A stretch of DNA of 64,000 nucleotides from Rhodanobacter sp. (GTDB taxonomy: Bacteria; Pseudomonadota; Gammaproteobacteria; Xanthomonadales; Rhodanobacteraceae). The notes under the pieces were generated by a model. The model made no database searches, was not told the DNA's origin, and was given only the letters and a program-made list of their open reading frames with translations. The stretch lies in the NCBI GenBank assembly GCA_030148505.1, contig JASBTI010000016.1, forward strand, positions 186,001-250,000, written 5' to 3'. This document shows positions 1 through 9,128 of this stretch, piece by piece. The position numbers and the translations under genes were made by a program. How positions within the stretch are numbered: the first letter of the stretch is position 1; each line of letters begins with the position of its first letter.

Positions 1-46
1 TCACCAGGTCGATGTTGATGCTGCCCACCACGACGATGCGTGTCAT
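1..46 (-). CDS. rbsK: Ribokinase-like PfkB-family sugar kinase, N-terminal fragment
   Basis: Only the first 15 codons are in the window, reading MTRIVVVGSINIDLV on the minus strand; the gene runs off the left edge. The VVVGSINxDLV start is typical of ribokinase, where this strand forms the first beta-alpha unit of the PfkB fold that binds the sugar. Ribokinase phosphorylates D-ribose to ribose 5-phosphate in the cytoplasm. With so little protein visible, another PfkB sugar kinase is possible. A weak purine-rich stretch precedes the ATG. Confidence 0.5.
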   Translation of the reverse strand, partial: MTRIVVVGSINIDLV

Positions 47-207
47 CGGCTACTCCGCTCTTTCCTTCTCCATTGCTGAGAGCTTACCCGCTCGGGCGGT
101 GCATCCGTCGGTGACAGGGTGCGGCAGGAGTTCTCCACGCCCTTGTGCGACGACATCTATGCGAGGTGACGGCGAGGTGCTTCCGCAATGCGGCTGCGGG
201 ACCGGAC

Positions 208-819
208 TCAGGCGCGACCGATGCCCGAATCGCCTTGCTCGAGCGCCGGCGCTGCCCCGGCCACGGCGAGCAGCGATTGCGCGTAGCTGTCCTCGATACT
301 GACGGTGGAGACCTCGTCCCAGGCAAAGAACGAGGCCTCGCGCATCCACTCCGCATCGGGGCTGAGCTCCTGCATGTGGAAGCCGTCCTCCTCGACGCTG
401 ACCAGCCGGCCGATGTAGCAGACTTCGGCCTCGTCCTCACTGTCCACGTGCACGCCGATTACCGTGGCCTGCGCTGCCGCGGCCTGGATCACCTCGCGGA
501 TGTTGTCCAGCGGAAAACCCCGCGGCGGACGCGGCAGGATGTGCTTCAGTGCGAGCGCCTTCTCAAAGAAAGCGTGATGTTTGTCCGGCGCTTCAAGTTC
601 GGACACGTCACGATGGCGCATCACGTACATGCCGTCGTAGGTGATGCCGTCGCCGACTACCCACAGCAGGAAGAATTCGCGCCCGACGCCTCCCACGTAA
701 CCGCAGAAGCTACCGTGCTCGAGATCTTCACGCCATAGCCGGACCAAGGTTTGCTTCTGCTGCGCTTCGCGCAGCTGCGCACGCTGGCCGGTGGTCTTGA
801 GTTCGATGATGTTGCTCAC
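208..819 (-). CDS. Conserved hypothetical protein (203 aa)
   Basis: I do not recognise a named domain. The protein is acidic and soluble-looking, with no signal peptide or membrane segment. It starts with GTG (reading MSNIIELKTTG) and has two blocks: an N-terminal part around GFxFxxWVVGDGITYDGMYVMRH and a C-terminal part around the CYIGRLVSVEEDGFHMQEL segment, which reads like a small beta-barrel domain. Codon use matches its neighbours, and no competing ORF on the other strand looks protein-like. It lies 29 bp downstream of the hslU stop on the same strand, so it may be the last gene of the xerC-hslVU transcript. Function unknown. Confidence 0.7.
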   Translation of the reverse strand: MSNIIELKTTGQRAQLREAQQKQTLVRLWREDLEHGSFCGYVGGVGREFFLLWVVGDGITYDGMYVMRHRDVSELEAPDKHHAFFEKALALKHILPRPPRGFPLDNIREVIQAAAAQATVIGVHVDSEDEAEVCYIGRLVSVEEDGFHMQELSPDAEWMREASFFAWDEVSTVSIEDSYAQSLLAVAGAAPALEQGDSGIGRA

Positions 820-848
820 GGCGCGGATTCTAACAGATCGGCTGGTGA

Positions 849-2195
849 CTACAGGATGTAGCGGCTGAGATCTTCATCCTGAACCAGGCTATTCAGGCTG
901 TTGTCTACATGTTCGGCGTCGATGAGGTACTTTTCGCCGGACTTGTCCGCCGCTTCGTAGGAGATTTTCTCCAGCAGGCGCTCCATCACCGTGTGCAACC
1001 GGCGCGCGCCGATGTTCTCGGTGCGTTCGTTCACCTGAAACGCCACTTCAGCCAGCCGGTCGATGCCGGAGTCGGAGAACTCCAGGGTGACGCCCTCGGT
1101 ACCCAGCAGGGCCACGTATTGCTTGGTCAGCGCGTTATTCGGTTCGCGCAGGATGCGCTTGAAATCGCCCACCGACAGTGCCGACAGCTCGACCCGGATC
1201 GGCAGACGACCCTGCAGCTCGGGAATCAGATCGGAGGGCTTGGCCAGTGAAAACGCGCCCGAGGCGATGAACAGCATGTGGTCGGTCTTGATCGGGCCGT
1301 ATTTGGTAGAGACCGTCGAGCCCTCGACTAGCGGCAACAGATCACGCTGCACGCCTTCGCGGCTGACCCCGGCCTGGCCCTGGTCACCACGCTGTACCAC
1401 CTTGTCGATCTCGTCGATGAACACGATGCCGTTCTGCTCGGCGGCCTCCATCGCCTGGGCGCGCACCTCTTCGTCGTTGAGCAACTTGCCGGCTTCCTCG
1501 TCGATCAGCAGTGGCCGCGCCAGCTTGATCGCCAACTTGCGGTTCTGCGTCTTGGCACCGCCGATATTCTGGAACATCTGCCGCAATTGCTGTCCCATCT
1601 CCTCCATGCCCGGCGGCGACATGATTTCCACGCCGACGTTCATGGCAAAGTCCATTTCGATCTCGCGGTCATCGAGGGTGCCTTCGCGCAACTGCTTGCG
1701 CAGCTTTTGGCGGGTATCGCTGTCGATCGCCGGCGCCGTGGTGGGCGTGTCCTGGCTCCAGTCGGCCGGCAGCGGCTGGCGGCGTGGCAATAGCGCGTCG
1801 AGGATGCGGTCCTCGGCCCGGTCCTCGGCCTGCGTGCGCACGCGTTTGATCGCCTGTTCGCGGGTCAGCTTGTAGGCCACGTCGGCGAGATCGCGAATGA
1901 TCGAGTCGACCTCTTTCCCGACATAGCCGACTTCGGTGAATTTGGTCGCCTCGACCTTGACGAACGGGGCGTTGGCCAGGGTGGCCAGACGTCGCGCGAT
2001 CTCGGTCTTGCCCACGCCGGTGGGTCCGATCATCAGGATATTCTTCGGTGTCACCTCATCGCGCATCGCCGGCTCCAGCTGCATGCGCCGCCAGCGGTTG
2101 CGCAGGGCTATCGCCACGGCGCGCTTGGCGTCGTGCTGGCCGATGATATAGCGGTCGAGTTCATTGACGATTTCGCGGGGGGTGAGTTCGGACAT
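849..2195 (-). CDS. hslU: HslU, ATPase subunit of the HslUV protease
   Basis: AAA+ unfoldase that feeds substrates into the HslV peptidase in the cytoplasm (heat-shock protein turnover). The 448 aa match the family length. The N-terminal [37 protein letters not shown] region is typical, followed by Walker [10 protein letters not shown] (about residue 57), Walker B VFIDEIDK, sensor motifs, and the C-terminal DLSRYIL tail whose last residues dock into HslV. The I domain lies between the Walker motifs, roughly residues 110-245. It follows hslV in the same direction with a 75-bp gap. Confidence 0.97.
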   Translation of the reverse strand: MSELTPREIVNELDRYIIGQHDAKRAVAIALRNRWRRMQLEPAMRDEVTPKNILMIGPTGVGKTEIARRLATLANAPFVKVEATKFTEVGYVGKEVDSIIRDLADVAYKLTREQAIKRVRTQAEDRAEDRILDALLPRRQPLPADWSQDTPTTAPAIDSDTRQKLRKQLREGTLDDREIEMDFAMNVGVEIMSPPGMEEMGQQLRQMFQNIGGAKTQNRKLAIKLARPLLIDEEAGKLLNDEEVRAQAMEAAEQNGIVFIDEIDKVVQRGDQGQAGVSREGVQRDLLPLVEGSTVSTKYGPIKTDHMLFIASGAFSLAKPSDLIPELQGRLPIRVELSALSVGDFKRILREPNNALTKQYVALLGTEGVTLEFSDSGIDRLAEVAFQVNERTENIGARRLHTVMERLLEKISYEAADKSGEKYLIDAEHVDNSLNSLVQDEDLSRYIL

Positions 2196-2270
2196 GGTTT
2201 GCTTCTTTGAAAGCGGAAACGGGAAACAGTGAACGGGGGGCTTTGGGAGGAGCTTGACGGTTTCGGCTTC

Positions 2271-2804
2271 TCAAAGCTCTTCGATGGACACGTTATGGTT
2301 GGTATAGATGCAGATGTCGCCGGCGATCTTCAGTGCTTTTTCGACAATACTGCGCGCGTCCATGTCGGTATTTTCCAACAGCGCCATGGCGGCAGACTGC
2401 GCAAACGGGCCGCCGGAGCCGATCGCGATCAGGCTGTGCTCCGGTTCGAGCACGTCGCCGTTGCCGGAAATCAGCAATGAGGCCTCCTTGTCGGCTACCG
2501 CCAGCATCGCCTCGAGCTTCCCCAGGCGCCGGTCGGTGCGCCACTCCTTGGCCATCTCCACCGCAGCGCGGGTCAGGTTGCCCCCGTGCTTGGTGAGCTT
2601 TTCCTCGAACAGTTCGAACAGCGTGAATGCATCGGCGGTGGCCCCGGCAAAGCCGGCGACCACGTCGCCCTTGCCGAGCCGGCGCACTTTGCGTGCATTG
2701 GCTTTCATCACCGTATTGCCGAGTGTGACCTGGCCGTCGCTGCCGATGACTACCCGTCCATCGCGGCGAACGCAGACGATGGTGGTGGCGTGAAACGATT
2801 CCAT
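2271..2804 (-). CDS. hslV: HslV, peptidase subunit of the HslUV protease
   Basis: Threonine protease with a proteasome beta-subunit fold, forming double hexamer rings capped by HslU. The ORF track extends to 2876, but the start reading [25 protein letters not shown] is preferred: it gives 177 aa, the family size, and the 5' extension is low-complexity and Arg/Pro-rich. The catalytic Thr is expected in ATTIV, so a short MESFHA propeptide would have to be removed, unlike E. coli HslV where Thr follows Met directly. Conserved [18 protein letters not shown] and [11 protein letters not shown] segments are present. It sits between xerC and hslU. Confidence 0.96.
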   Translation of the reverse strand: MESFHATTIVCVRRDGRVVIGSDGQVTLGNTVMKANARKVRRLGKGDVVAGFAGATADAFTLFELFEEKLTKHGGNLTRAAVEMAKEWRTDRRLGKLEAMLAVADKEASLLISGNGDVLEPEHSLIAIGSGGPFAQSAAMALLENTDMDARSIVEKALKIAGDICIYTNHNVSIEEL

Positions 2805-2987
2805 GGATAGCTCCGCGTGCGGTGAATCCGGCAAAGGTGGGGCCGGGCGGCGTGAATCCAAGCCGCCGCGTCCCATATGGCTGCACAGCGTCGGTGCGGC
2901 CGCGCCCGCCGGTCGATCAGCCGCACCCTCAAGGCAACCATGAGGGATTCGCCGAGGAAATCGCGACGAACGCGCGCCGCGCCGCGA

Positions 2988-3896
2988 TCATTTGCGCCGC
3001 GCGCGGGGGTGTGCCGCGTCGTACACCTTGGCCAGATGCTGGAAGTCCAGGTGGGTATAAATCTGCGTGGTGGCGATGTCGGCATGGCCGAGCAGCTCCT
3101 GCACCGCGCGCAGGTCGCCGGAGGACTCCAACAGGTGACTGGCGAACGTATGCCGCAGCAGGTGCGGATGAATGTGCTTCGGGATCCCTTGTTGCAGCGC
3201 CAGTGTCTTCATCCGCAATTGCACGGTGCGTGGATTGATCGGTGCACCGCCGCGTCCGCGGAATACCGGGCTCTCGGGGCGCATGCCGTCGCCCTGTTCC
3301 GCAGCCAGAGCACGCAGCGCCGCCACGGCATGCCGGCCTACCGGCACGAGGCGGGTCTTGCGCCCCTTGCCGAGCACGCGCACCTCGCCGCCCTCCAGAT
3401 CCAGGTCGATCCAGTGCAGCCCGACCAGTTCGGATAGCCGCAGTCCGCTGGAATAGAACAGTTCCAGCATGGCGCGGTCGCGCACCGCCAGTTTGCCGCC
3501 GCTGTCGGTTTCCACCAGCGCCCCGGCCTCGTCCACGTCCAGCACTTGCGGCAGCTTGCGGCGAACCTTGGGGCCGCGCACACCGAGCATCGGATCGTGG
3601 GCGAGCTGGCCTTCGCGACTGAGCTGACGAAACAGGCTGCGGCACGAGGACAACAGCCGCTGCAGGCTTTTGGCTGCCAACCCGCCGCGATGTTCGGCCG
3701 CCACGAAAGCGCGCATCAGCTGGTTGTCCAGGCTTTCGAAGGAGGTCAGTCGACGCTCCTGCATGAAACGCAGTAGCTTGGCCAGATCGCGACGATAGGC
3801 GGCAACGGTATGCGTCGAGGCCTGCCGTTCGTCGGCGAGGCGGCCCAGCCAAGCCTCAACTTGGCGTTCGGGATTCACCACCGGCTCAGGAGACAT
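2988..3896 (-). CDS. xerC: XerC, tyrosine site-specific recombinase
   Basis: Works with XerD at dif to resolve chromosome dimers. The 302 aa fit the family. The N-terminal SAM-like core-binding domain (about residues 8-95) contains STHTVAAYRRDLAKLLRFM. The catalytic domain carries Arg in SGLRLSELVGL, the box-II motif HLLRHTFASHLL, the HxxR/W-equivalent ELLGHADIATTQ, and the nucleophile Tyr in IYTHLD. It overlaps the 3' end of the DUF484 gene by 11 bp, so the two are probably co-translated. XerD lacks this DUF484-xerC-hslVU context, which supports XerC. Confidence 0.95.
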   Translation of the reverse strand: MSPEPVVNPERQVEAWLGRLADERQASTHTVAAYRRDLAKLLRFMQERRLTSFESLDNQLMRAFVAAEHRGGLAAKSLQRLLSSCRSLFRQLSREGQLAHDPMLGVRGPKVRRKLPQVLDVDEAGALVETDSGGKLAVRDRAMLELFYSSGLRLSELVGLHWIDLDLEGGEVRVLGKGRKTRLVPVGRHAVAALRALAAEQGDGMRPESPVFRGRGGAPINPRTVQLRMKTLALQQGIPKHIHPHLLRHTFASHLLESSGDLRAVQELLGHADIATTQIYTHLDFQHLAKVYDAAHPRARRK

Positions 3897-4572
3897 CCCG
3901 CGAGCGGGCCAATGCCGCAGTGACGGTGGCGGCGATCATTTTCAAAAACAAAGTGCCCATCCCGGGCTGGAAGCGATCAGGGTCAGCGCTGCCGATCGCC
4001 AGCATGCCGGCATCACCCAGGCGCATCATCGCGACCGACTCGATCTCACCCGCCTTGCTGCCGAACAGTCGCTCGAGCTTGTCTGCCGAGAGCCGGCCGG
4101 AAGCAGGCTCACTTTGGTTCAGGAAATCGGCAAATTCCGGCAGCGCAGCGGCACCTCCGGCAATTTGCTGCAGCCATTCGGCCCGTGGCAATTCCGGATG
4201 GGCGCCAAACAGCAGCAGGCGCACCTGCTCGGAATGGAAGTTGGCGCCGAGCTTGGCTACCACCGTACGCGCGGTTACCTCCAGCGTGTTGGCACGCAGC
4301 AGCGCAACGGTCAGCGCATGCACGCGCTCCATCAGTTTTTCGTTGTCGGCGGCTATCGTCACCAGCTCGGTGAGGCGGCGTTCCAGTTCGTTATTTTTCT
4401 CGCGCAGACTATGCAACTGATACGCCGCGAGCGATGCCACCGAGCCTTTCTCCCGCGGCATCGTCAGCTGTGCCGCCAGCTCGGGATATTCGGTGAGGAA
4501 GCCGGGGTGACGCTTCAGGTACGCAGCGACCACGCGTGCCTGGGTGGCGTCGTCAAGCAGGGTTGCGGTCAT
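3886..4572 (-). CDS. DUF484 family protein (GAF-like)
   Basis: 228-aa soluble protein of the DUF484 family, which is usually encoded next to xerC and dapF in gammaproteobacteria. Visible parts: an N-terminal VAAYLKRHPGFLTEYPELAAQL segment, a coiled-coil-prone stretch (SLREKNNELERRLTELVTIAADNEKLMERVHAL), then a GAF-like domain with GDAGMLAIGSADPDRFQPGMGTLFL near the C-terminus. The last motif is strongly conserved in the family. Biochemical role unknown. It overlaps xerC by 11 bp. Confidence 0.9.
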   Translation of the reverse strand: MTATLLDDATQARVVAAYLKRHPGFLTEYPELAAQLTMPREKGSVASLAAYQLHSLREKNNELERRLTELVTIAADNEKLMERVHALTVALLRANTLEVTARTVVAKLGANFHSEQVRLLLFGAHPELPRAEWLQQIAGGAAALPEFADFLNQSEPASGRLSADKLERLFGSKAGEIESVAMMRLGDAGMLAIGSADPDRFQPGMGTLFLKMIAATVTAALARSRDVS

Positions 4573-4674
4573 GCGTGAATGTCCTCATGGCGATGCGGGA
4601 CGGATGGGATAGTTACACCTCTTCTCTGGAGTGTGCGATGGACGAGTCCGCGCATCAAGCGGGGCCTCGGTTGC

Positions 4675-5526
4675 TCATTCCGGGATGCGCCATTCGCCTT
4701 CGAACGCAAATGCCACCGGCCCGGTCATCCAGAGCTGCTGGCCGGGACCGCCCCATTCGATCTGCAGCGTTCCGCCAGGCAGCGTCACCTGCACGCTGTC
4801 ATCGACCTCGCCGCGCGCATGCAGCACCGCCATCGCGGCACAGGCCCCGGTGCCGCAGGCCTGTGTCCAGCCCGCGCCGCGCTCGTGGACGCGCAAATGC
4901 AGGTGCGACCGATCGAGCTTGCGCACAAAGCCGGCGTTGACGCCTTGAGCAAAGCGTTCATGGAGGGAAAGTTGCGGACCGAGCTGCTGCAGTATCGGTG
5001 CCGCGAGGTCGTTCACGACTACGACCGCATGAGGGTTGCCCATCGACACGGCGCCAATTTCCAGCATTTCGCCATCGACCGGCACGGCATAGGCGTCCGC
5101 AGCGGCTTCCGCGGCAAACGGAATCCGGGCGGGTTCGAACACGGGTTCGCCCATGCCCACGGTCACCCTGTCCGCCGCCAACAGGCGCACGTGCACCGGA
5201 CCCGATGGACTCGCAATGCTCACGGTGTCGCCGATTGCCAGCACGCCGGCACGATGCAGCCATGCCGCCACGCATCGCACACCGTTGCCACACTGTCCGG
5301 ACGGCGAACCGTCAGCATTCCAGATGCCGTAGTAGAACGCGCTGTCGGCGTCGCGGGACTGCTCGATACTGAGCAGCTGGTCAAAACCGACGCCGGTATG
5401 GCGGTCAGCCAGGGCGCGGATTTGTGCGGCGCTCAGCGGCATCCCGCCACGGCGTCCGTCGAGCAGCACGAAATCGTTGCCGATGCCGTGCATTTTCGAG
5501 AAGCGCAGGGGCGCTGCAGTAGTCAT
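4675..5526 (-). CDS. dapF: DapF, diaminopimelate epimerase
   Basis: Converts LL-DAP to meso-DAP for lysine and peptidoglycan synthesis. Family hallmarks: FSKMHGIGNDFVLLD at the N-terminus, the first catalytic Cys in NADGSPSGQCGNGVRC, the second in GAGWTQACGTGACAA. The ORF track begins at 5559, but those first codons overlap lptM in another frame. The ATG pair at 5526/5529, 2-5 bp after the lptM stop, gives about 283 aa, close to the usual 274. It is encoded directly behind lptM, the standard gammaproteobacterial arrangement. Confidence 0.96.
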   Translation of the reverse strand: MTTAAPLRFSKMHGIGNDFVLLDGRRGGMPLSAAQIRALADRHTGVGFDQLLSIEQSRDADSAFYYGIWNADGSPSGQCGNGVRCVAAWLHRAGVLAIGDTVSIASPSGPVHVRLLAADRVTVGMGEPVFEPARIPFAAEAAADAYAVPVDGEMLEIGAVSMGNPHAVVVVNDLAAPILQQLGPQLSLHERFAQGVNAGFVRKLDRSHLHLRVHERGAGWTQACGTGACAAMAVLHARGEVDDSVQVTLPGGTLQIEWGGPGQQLWMTGPVAFAFEGEWRIPE

Positions 5527-5530
5527 CATC

Positions 5531-5692
5531 TCAGCGTTGACCATGGACCGGTAGGGCACTGCTGCTTGCTGGAACGGGTACAGCGGGTGCGGTAGCCGGT
5601 CGGGTAGGCAATACCAGTGGACCTTTCTGGCCGCAGCCGCCGAGGAGGATGGCGAGAAGGCTCAATGACAGTAACGGGATAAAGCGGCGCAT
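5531..5692 (-). CDS. lptM: LptM (YifL), small LPS-translocon lipoprotein
   Basis: A 53-aa ORF missing from the supplied track. It reads MRRFIPLLSLSLLAILLGGC then GQKGPLVLPTRPATAPA and a Pro/Ala-rich tail. A positively charged start, hydrophobic core and LGGC lipobox mark a lipoprotein signal peptide cut before Cys20. The GCGQKGPLxLP signature is the hallmark of LptM/YifL, which in E. coli helps mature the LptDE LPS translocon in the outer membrane. It has an AAGGAG-type RBS upstream. The stop lies 2-5 bp before dapF, the usual neighbour. Confidence 0.92.
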   Translation of the reverse strand: MRRFIPLLSLSLLAILLGGCGQKGPLVLPTRPATAPAVPVPASSSALPVHGQR

Positions 5693-5811
5693 GGCGGAAA
5701 CTCCTTGACGACGGGTCGAAGTATAGCGATGAGTGGTGTCTGCTCGGAGGGCGCATGCCTCCCGCTATGATGGGAGGAGAAATCGCTTGCCCAACGCGGA
5801 GGCAATCCCTG

Positions 5812-6501
5812 ATGGAATGGAGTACGTGGCTGCGCATGCCGATGACCGTGCTGCTGGTGCTGGCGGCGATATGCCTGCTGATCACCCTGATGCAGCTGGT
5901 GGGGGTGCGCCGGCACCTTCACGGCGGGCGTCGCCTGGCCGCGAGCTGGCGTGGTCTGCTGTGTCTGGTCTTCCTGGCGTTGACGCTATTGCTCGGCGGC
6001 ATCGGTTATGCCGTGCGTGGGTACCATTTGCTCGGGGAGGAGGCGCCAGTGCTGGACATCGATGCGCGCATCCTCTCGCCGCAGCGCTGGGCGTTGACCC
6101 TGACCTGGCCCGATGGTCACACCCGGCAGGTGGAGGTATACGGCGACGACTGGCGGCTCGAGGCGGTAGTGTTGAAGTGGAAACTGCCCGCCTTGCTCGC
6201 TGGCGTGCCGCCGCTGTACCGTCTTGATCGCTTGTCCGGACGTTACGATGATCCGGCGCAGGAAATGAGTGCGCCACGCAGCGTGGTGGCTTTCGCACCC
6301 CCCGGTGGCTTCGACCTGCTCGATCTGAAGAAACAGTACCCGCAATGGTTGCCCGAAGTTGACACTATTTACGGCAGCGGCGCGTTCCTGCCTTTGGTTG
6401 ATCAGGGCCACTATACGGTGACCCTGATGCGTACCGGTGCCTTGGTGACGCGGGCAGATCAGGCCACCCGGCGGCGGATTGGGCAGCCGCTAGGAGGCTG
6501 A
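5812..6501 (+). CDS. Inner-membrane protein of unknown function (229 aa)
   Basis: The start at MEWSTWLRMPM is chosen because GGAGG lies about 10 bp upstream; the longer ORF-track version begins in unlikely sequence. Two hydrophobic segments follow, about residues 10-32 (VLLVLAAICLLITLMQLVGV) and 48-70 (LLCLVFLALTLLLGGIGYAV). The remaining 150 residues look like an extracytoplasmic beta-rich domain (ALTLTWPDGHTRQVEVYGDDWRLEAVVLKWK). I know similar proteins only as Xanthomonadales hypotheticals, sometimes labelled multidrug-transporter-like without support. Function unknown. Confidence 0.8.
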   Translation: MEWSTWLRMPMTVLLVLAAICLLITLMQLVGVRRHLHGGRRLAASWRGLLCLVFLALTLLLGGIGYAVRGYHLLGEEAPVLDIDARILSPQRWALTLTWPDGHTRQVEVYGDDWRLEAVVLKWKLPALLAGVPPLYRLDRLSGRYDDPAQEMSAPRSVVAFAPPGGFDLLDLKKQYPQWLPEVDTIYGSGAFLPLVDQGHYTVTLMRTGALVTRADQATRRRIGQPLGG

Positions 6502-6596
6502 GTCGACGCGCTTGTGGGGCACGCTGCATGGTAAAAGCCACAAGCCGCGGAGCTGCGGGTATACCCTTGTGGCGATGCCATCGGAGGAGTCTTCCC

Positions 6597-7685
6597 ATGC
6601 GACTGCTGCCTGTGCTGTTGTGGTTGCTCGTTACGCCGGTGTTCGGTGCCCCCCGCCTCGACCGCCTGACCCTGCCGCCCGGGTTCCACATCGCGGTGTA
6701 TTCCGACCAGGTGCCGAGTGCGCGGGAAATTGCCCTCGGTACCCACGGCACGGTGTTTGTCGGTTCGATGAGTGCGGGCAAGGTTTATGCCCTGGTGGAT
6801 CGCGACGGCGATGGCCGTGCCGATCAGGTCAGGGTGGTAGCTAGCGGCCTGGAAATGCCGGTTGGCGTCGCGTTTCGAGACGGCAATCTATACATCTCGG
6901 CAGTCAGTCGCATCCTGGTCCTGCGGAATATCGAGCAGCATCTGGACGATCCTCCGCCACCGGTGGTCATCAACGACCATTTTCCAAGCGAGACACACCA
7001 TGGCTGGAAATTCATTGCCTTCGGTCCGGACGGCAAGTTGTATGTCCCGATCGGTGCGCCGTGCAATATCTGCGATCGAGGCAACGCCTACGCCAAGCTG
7101 GTTCGCATCAATCCCGACGGTAGTGGCATGCAGGACGTCGCCTACGGCATCCGCAACACCGTAGGGTTCGACTGGCAGCCGGGGACGAAGCATTTGTGGT
7201 TCACCGACAACGGCCGCGACATGATGGGCGATGACATGCCCAGCGACGAGTTGAACGAAGTCAGCAGACTTGGCCAGCACTTCGGTTATCCGTATTGCCA
7301 TCAGGGCGATACCGCGGATCCCGAATTCGGCAAGGGCCACGACTGCAAGGATTATGTCCCGCCACGCTTGAAGCTGGGCGCGCATGTGGCCTCGCTCGGT
7401 ATGCGCTTCTATGAGGGGAGGCAGTTCCCGACCCGCTACCGTGGCGCGATCATTGTCGCCGAGCATGGCTCGTGGAATCGCACAACAAAGTCGGGTTACC
7501 GGGTGATGACGGTGCGCCTGCGTGGCGACCAGGTGCTTTCGTACCGTCCGCTGATCGAAGGCTTCCAGCAGGACCAGAAGGCCTGGGGTCGCCCCGTCGA
7601 CGTCCAGCCGATGCCGGATGGCAGTTTGTTGGTCAGCGATGATCTGGCGGGAGCGGTCTATCGGGTCACCTACCGCAAACCGTGA
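6597..7685 (+). CDS. Secreted PQQ/sorbosone-dehydrogenase-like beta-propeller protein
   Basis: 362 aa from the ATG behind a GGAGGAG RBS; the longer track start is unlikely. A signal peptide (MRLLPVLLWLLVTPVFGAP) predicts periplasmic export. The mature protein begins LDRLTLPPGFHIAVYSDQVPSAREIALG, typical of the L-sorbosone dehydrogenase/GDH beta-propeller family (COG2133), and contains repeated G-x-VFVG, GPDGKLYVPIG, LWFTDNGRDMMGDD and AEHGSWNR blade motifs. Members oxidise sugars with PQQ, but many homologues have no proven substrate, and no pqq genes are in the window. Cys residues in GAPCNICDRG may form a disulfide. Confidence 0.88.
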   Translation: MRLLPVLLWLLVTPVFGAPRLDRLTLPPGFHIAVYSDQVPSAREIALGTHGTVFVGSMSAGKVYALVDRDGDGRADQVRVVASGLEMPVGVAFRDGNLYISAVSRILVLRNIEQHLDDPPPPVVINDHFPSETHHGWKFIAFGPDGKLYVPIGAPCNICDRGNAYAKLVRINPDGSGMQDVAYGIRNTVGFDWQPGTKHLWFTDNGRDMMGDDMPSDELNEVSRLGQHFGYPYCHQGDTADPEFGKGHDCKDYVPPRLKLGAHVASLGMRFYEGRQFPTRYRGAIIVAEHGSWNRTTKSGYRVMTVRLRGDQVLSYRPLIEGFQQDQKAWGRPVDVQPMPDGSLLVSDDLAGAVYRVTYRKP

Positions 7686-7781
7686 TCATCGGTTGCTGCC
7701 AGGATGAGCCGGTGCCTGCGCTTGTCCGTCGACGAGGGCGCCCCATGTAGTCATGATTGCCGTTCGTACAGGAGAAACATC

Positions 7782-8405
7782 ATGCAGTTGCGCAGTGACA
7801 GCTTCGAGTCCGGCCAGCGGATTCCGGTCCGTCTGGCGTTCGGAAAATTGGGGGCACCCGTCGCGTTGTCGGACAACTTCAGCCCGCATCTGGCTTGGCG
7901 GGATGCTCCCGACGGCACCCGCTCGTTTGTGATTACCTGCATCGATCCTGACGTGCCGAGCAAGCCGGACGACGTCAACCAGCAAGGTCGCACGGTACCG
8001 GCGGACCTGCCCCGGGTGGAATTCGTGCATTGGCTGATGGCCAATATACCGGCGGAATGCGGCGAATTGGCCGAGGGAGCGTGCAGCGATGAGGTGACGC
8101 CACATGGCAAGAGCTCACCCGCAGGACCACCCGGTAGCGTACAGGGACAGAATGACTACACTGGCTGGTTTGCCGGCGACGAGGGCATGAAAGGGAGTTA
8201 CCGTGGTTACGATGGTCCGTGCCCGCCGTGGAACGATGCCTTGCTGCATCACTATCACTTTCGCGTGCAAGCCCTGGATGTGGCGCAATTGCCGCTTGCC
8301 GAGGGTTTCACACTCGCTGAGCTGCGCGCGGCCATGGCCGGTCATGTGCTGGCGACGGCCGAGGTAGTGGGTACGTACAGCCTGAATCCGGACGTATCCG
8401 TCTGA
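7782..8405 (+). CDS. YbhB/YbcL-family (PEBP/Raf kinase inhibitor-like) protein
   Basis: 207 aa from the ATG with GGAG just upstream; the track's earlier start is not supported. Motifs of the bacterial phosphatidylethanolamine-binding protein family are seen: SFVITCIDPDVPSK, VEFVHWLMANIPA, GYDGPCPPWNDALLHHYHFRVQALD. The anion pocket of this fold is made by the DPD and HxHFxV segments. No signal peptide, so cytoplasmic. Cellular role of bacterial members is unclear. It stands alone between the beta-propeller gene and the small-envelope-protein cluster. Confidence 0.9.
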   Translation: MQLRSDSFESGQRIPVRLAFGKLGAPVALSDNFSPHLAWRDAPDGTRSFVITCIDPDVPSKPDDVNQQGRTVPADLPRVEFVHWLMANIPAECGELAEGACSDEVTPHGKSSPAGPPGSVQGQNDYTGWFAGDEGMKGSYRGYDGPCPPWNDALLHHYHFRVQALDVAQLPLAEGFTLAELRAAMAGHVLATAEVVGTYSLNPDVSV

Positions 8406-8532
8406 GCAGGCATCGGTATCGCGTGGATGAGGCCGTGCGGGCCCTTCACGTCAGCGTGGCGCTCGGTGTGGGTAAATGACATCGCTGGCCCGCGGGCTGG
8501 TCCCCGACCGTTACCCAAAAGAGGATGTCGCC

Positions 8533-8688
8533 ATGCTTCACTATGCGCTGGTGTTTTTGATCATCGCCATCATCGCCGCGGTATTGGGATTTGGCGGCAT
8601 TGCCGGCGCTGCTGCCGGAATCGCCAAGATCCTTTTCATCGTGTTTCTGATTCTTGCCGTGATCGCCTTCTTCCGCCGCGCACGGTAG
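8533..8688 (+). CDS. DUF1328 small membrane protein (YtjA-like)
   Basis: 51-aa protein starting [47 protein letters not shown] and ending RRAR. Two transmembrane helices separated by a Gly/Ala turn match DUF1328/YtjA, a widespread small inner-membrane family, often stress-induced. The start follows an AAAGAGGAT purine stretch; the 70-aa track version extends upstream through non-hydrophobic sequence. It is the first gene in a series of small envelope-protein genes. Confidence 0.88.
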   Translation: MLHYALVFLIIAIIAAVLGFGGIAGAAAGIAKILFIVFLILAVIAFFRRAR

Positions 8689-8739
8689 CCGAACCAAACC
8701 GGCATTTCGCATCCACGCCAGCCTTATCCGGAGTCAGTC

Positions 8740-9102
8740 ATGAATAAGCAAGTACCCTCCCTCGAGCCCACCGGTGCGGACCGCATCGATGAACGCGCCG
8801 AGCGAGTAAAGCAGGCGACCTCTGCCGCCGTAAACAACACCAAGGACGCCATGGATCGCACCGCCGATCAGGTCGAACAGGGCTTGCACCACGCGACAGA
8901 CAAGGCTGCGCACGCGGCGCATACTGCGGCGGACAAAGCGTCGGAGGTCAGCGAGCGGGGTCGTGAAGTCTACGATCAGACGCGCGAACGCGCCGATGAA
9001 TGGCTGGAGCAAGCGCGCGCGTACGTACGCGAAAAGCCGGTTCAGTCGGTGGCTATTGCACTCGGTGCAGGCTGGCTGCTCGGGCGCATACTGCGTCGTT
9101 GA
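8740..9102 (+). CDS. YqjD/ElaB-type (DUF883) C-tail-anchored protein
   Basis: 120 aa. The first 90 residues are highly charged, Ala-rich and helical (SAAVNNTKDAMDRTADQVEQGLHHATDKAAHAAHTAADKASEVSERG), resembling apolipoprotein or LEA-type repeats. The C-terminus VQSVAIALGAGWLLGRILRR is the single membrane anchor with the GxxxGxxL pattern of DUF883. E. coli YqjD and ElaB bind ribosomes at the membrane in stationary phase; that role is only inferred here. The next gene, 26 bp on, is the YqjE-like partner, as in E. coli yqjD-yqjE. Confidence 0.85.
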   Translation: MNKQVPSLEPTGADRIDERAERVKQATSAAVNNTKDAMDRTADQVEQGLHHATDKAAHAAHTAADKASEVSERGREVYDQTRERADEWLEQARAYVREKPVQSVAIALGAGWLLGRILRR

Positions 9103-9128
9103 TCGGTACGGCCGCCCAGGGGGACGAT

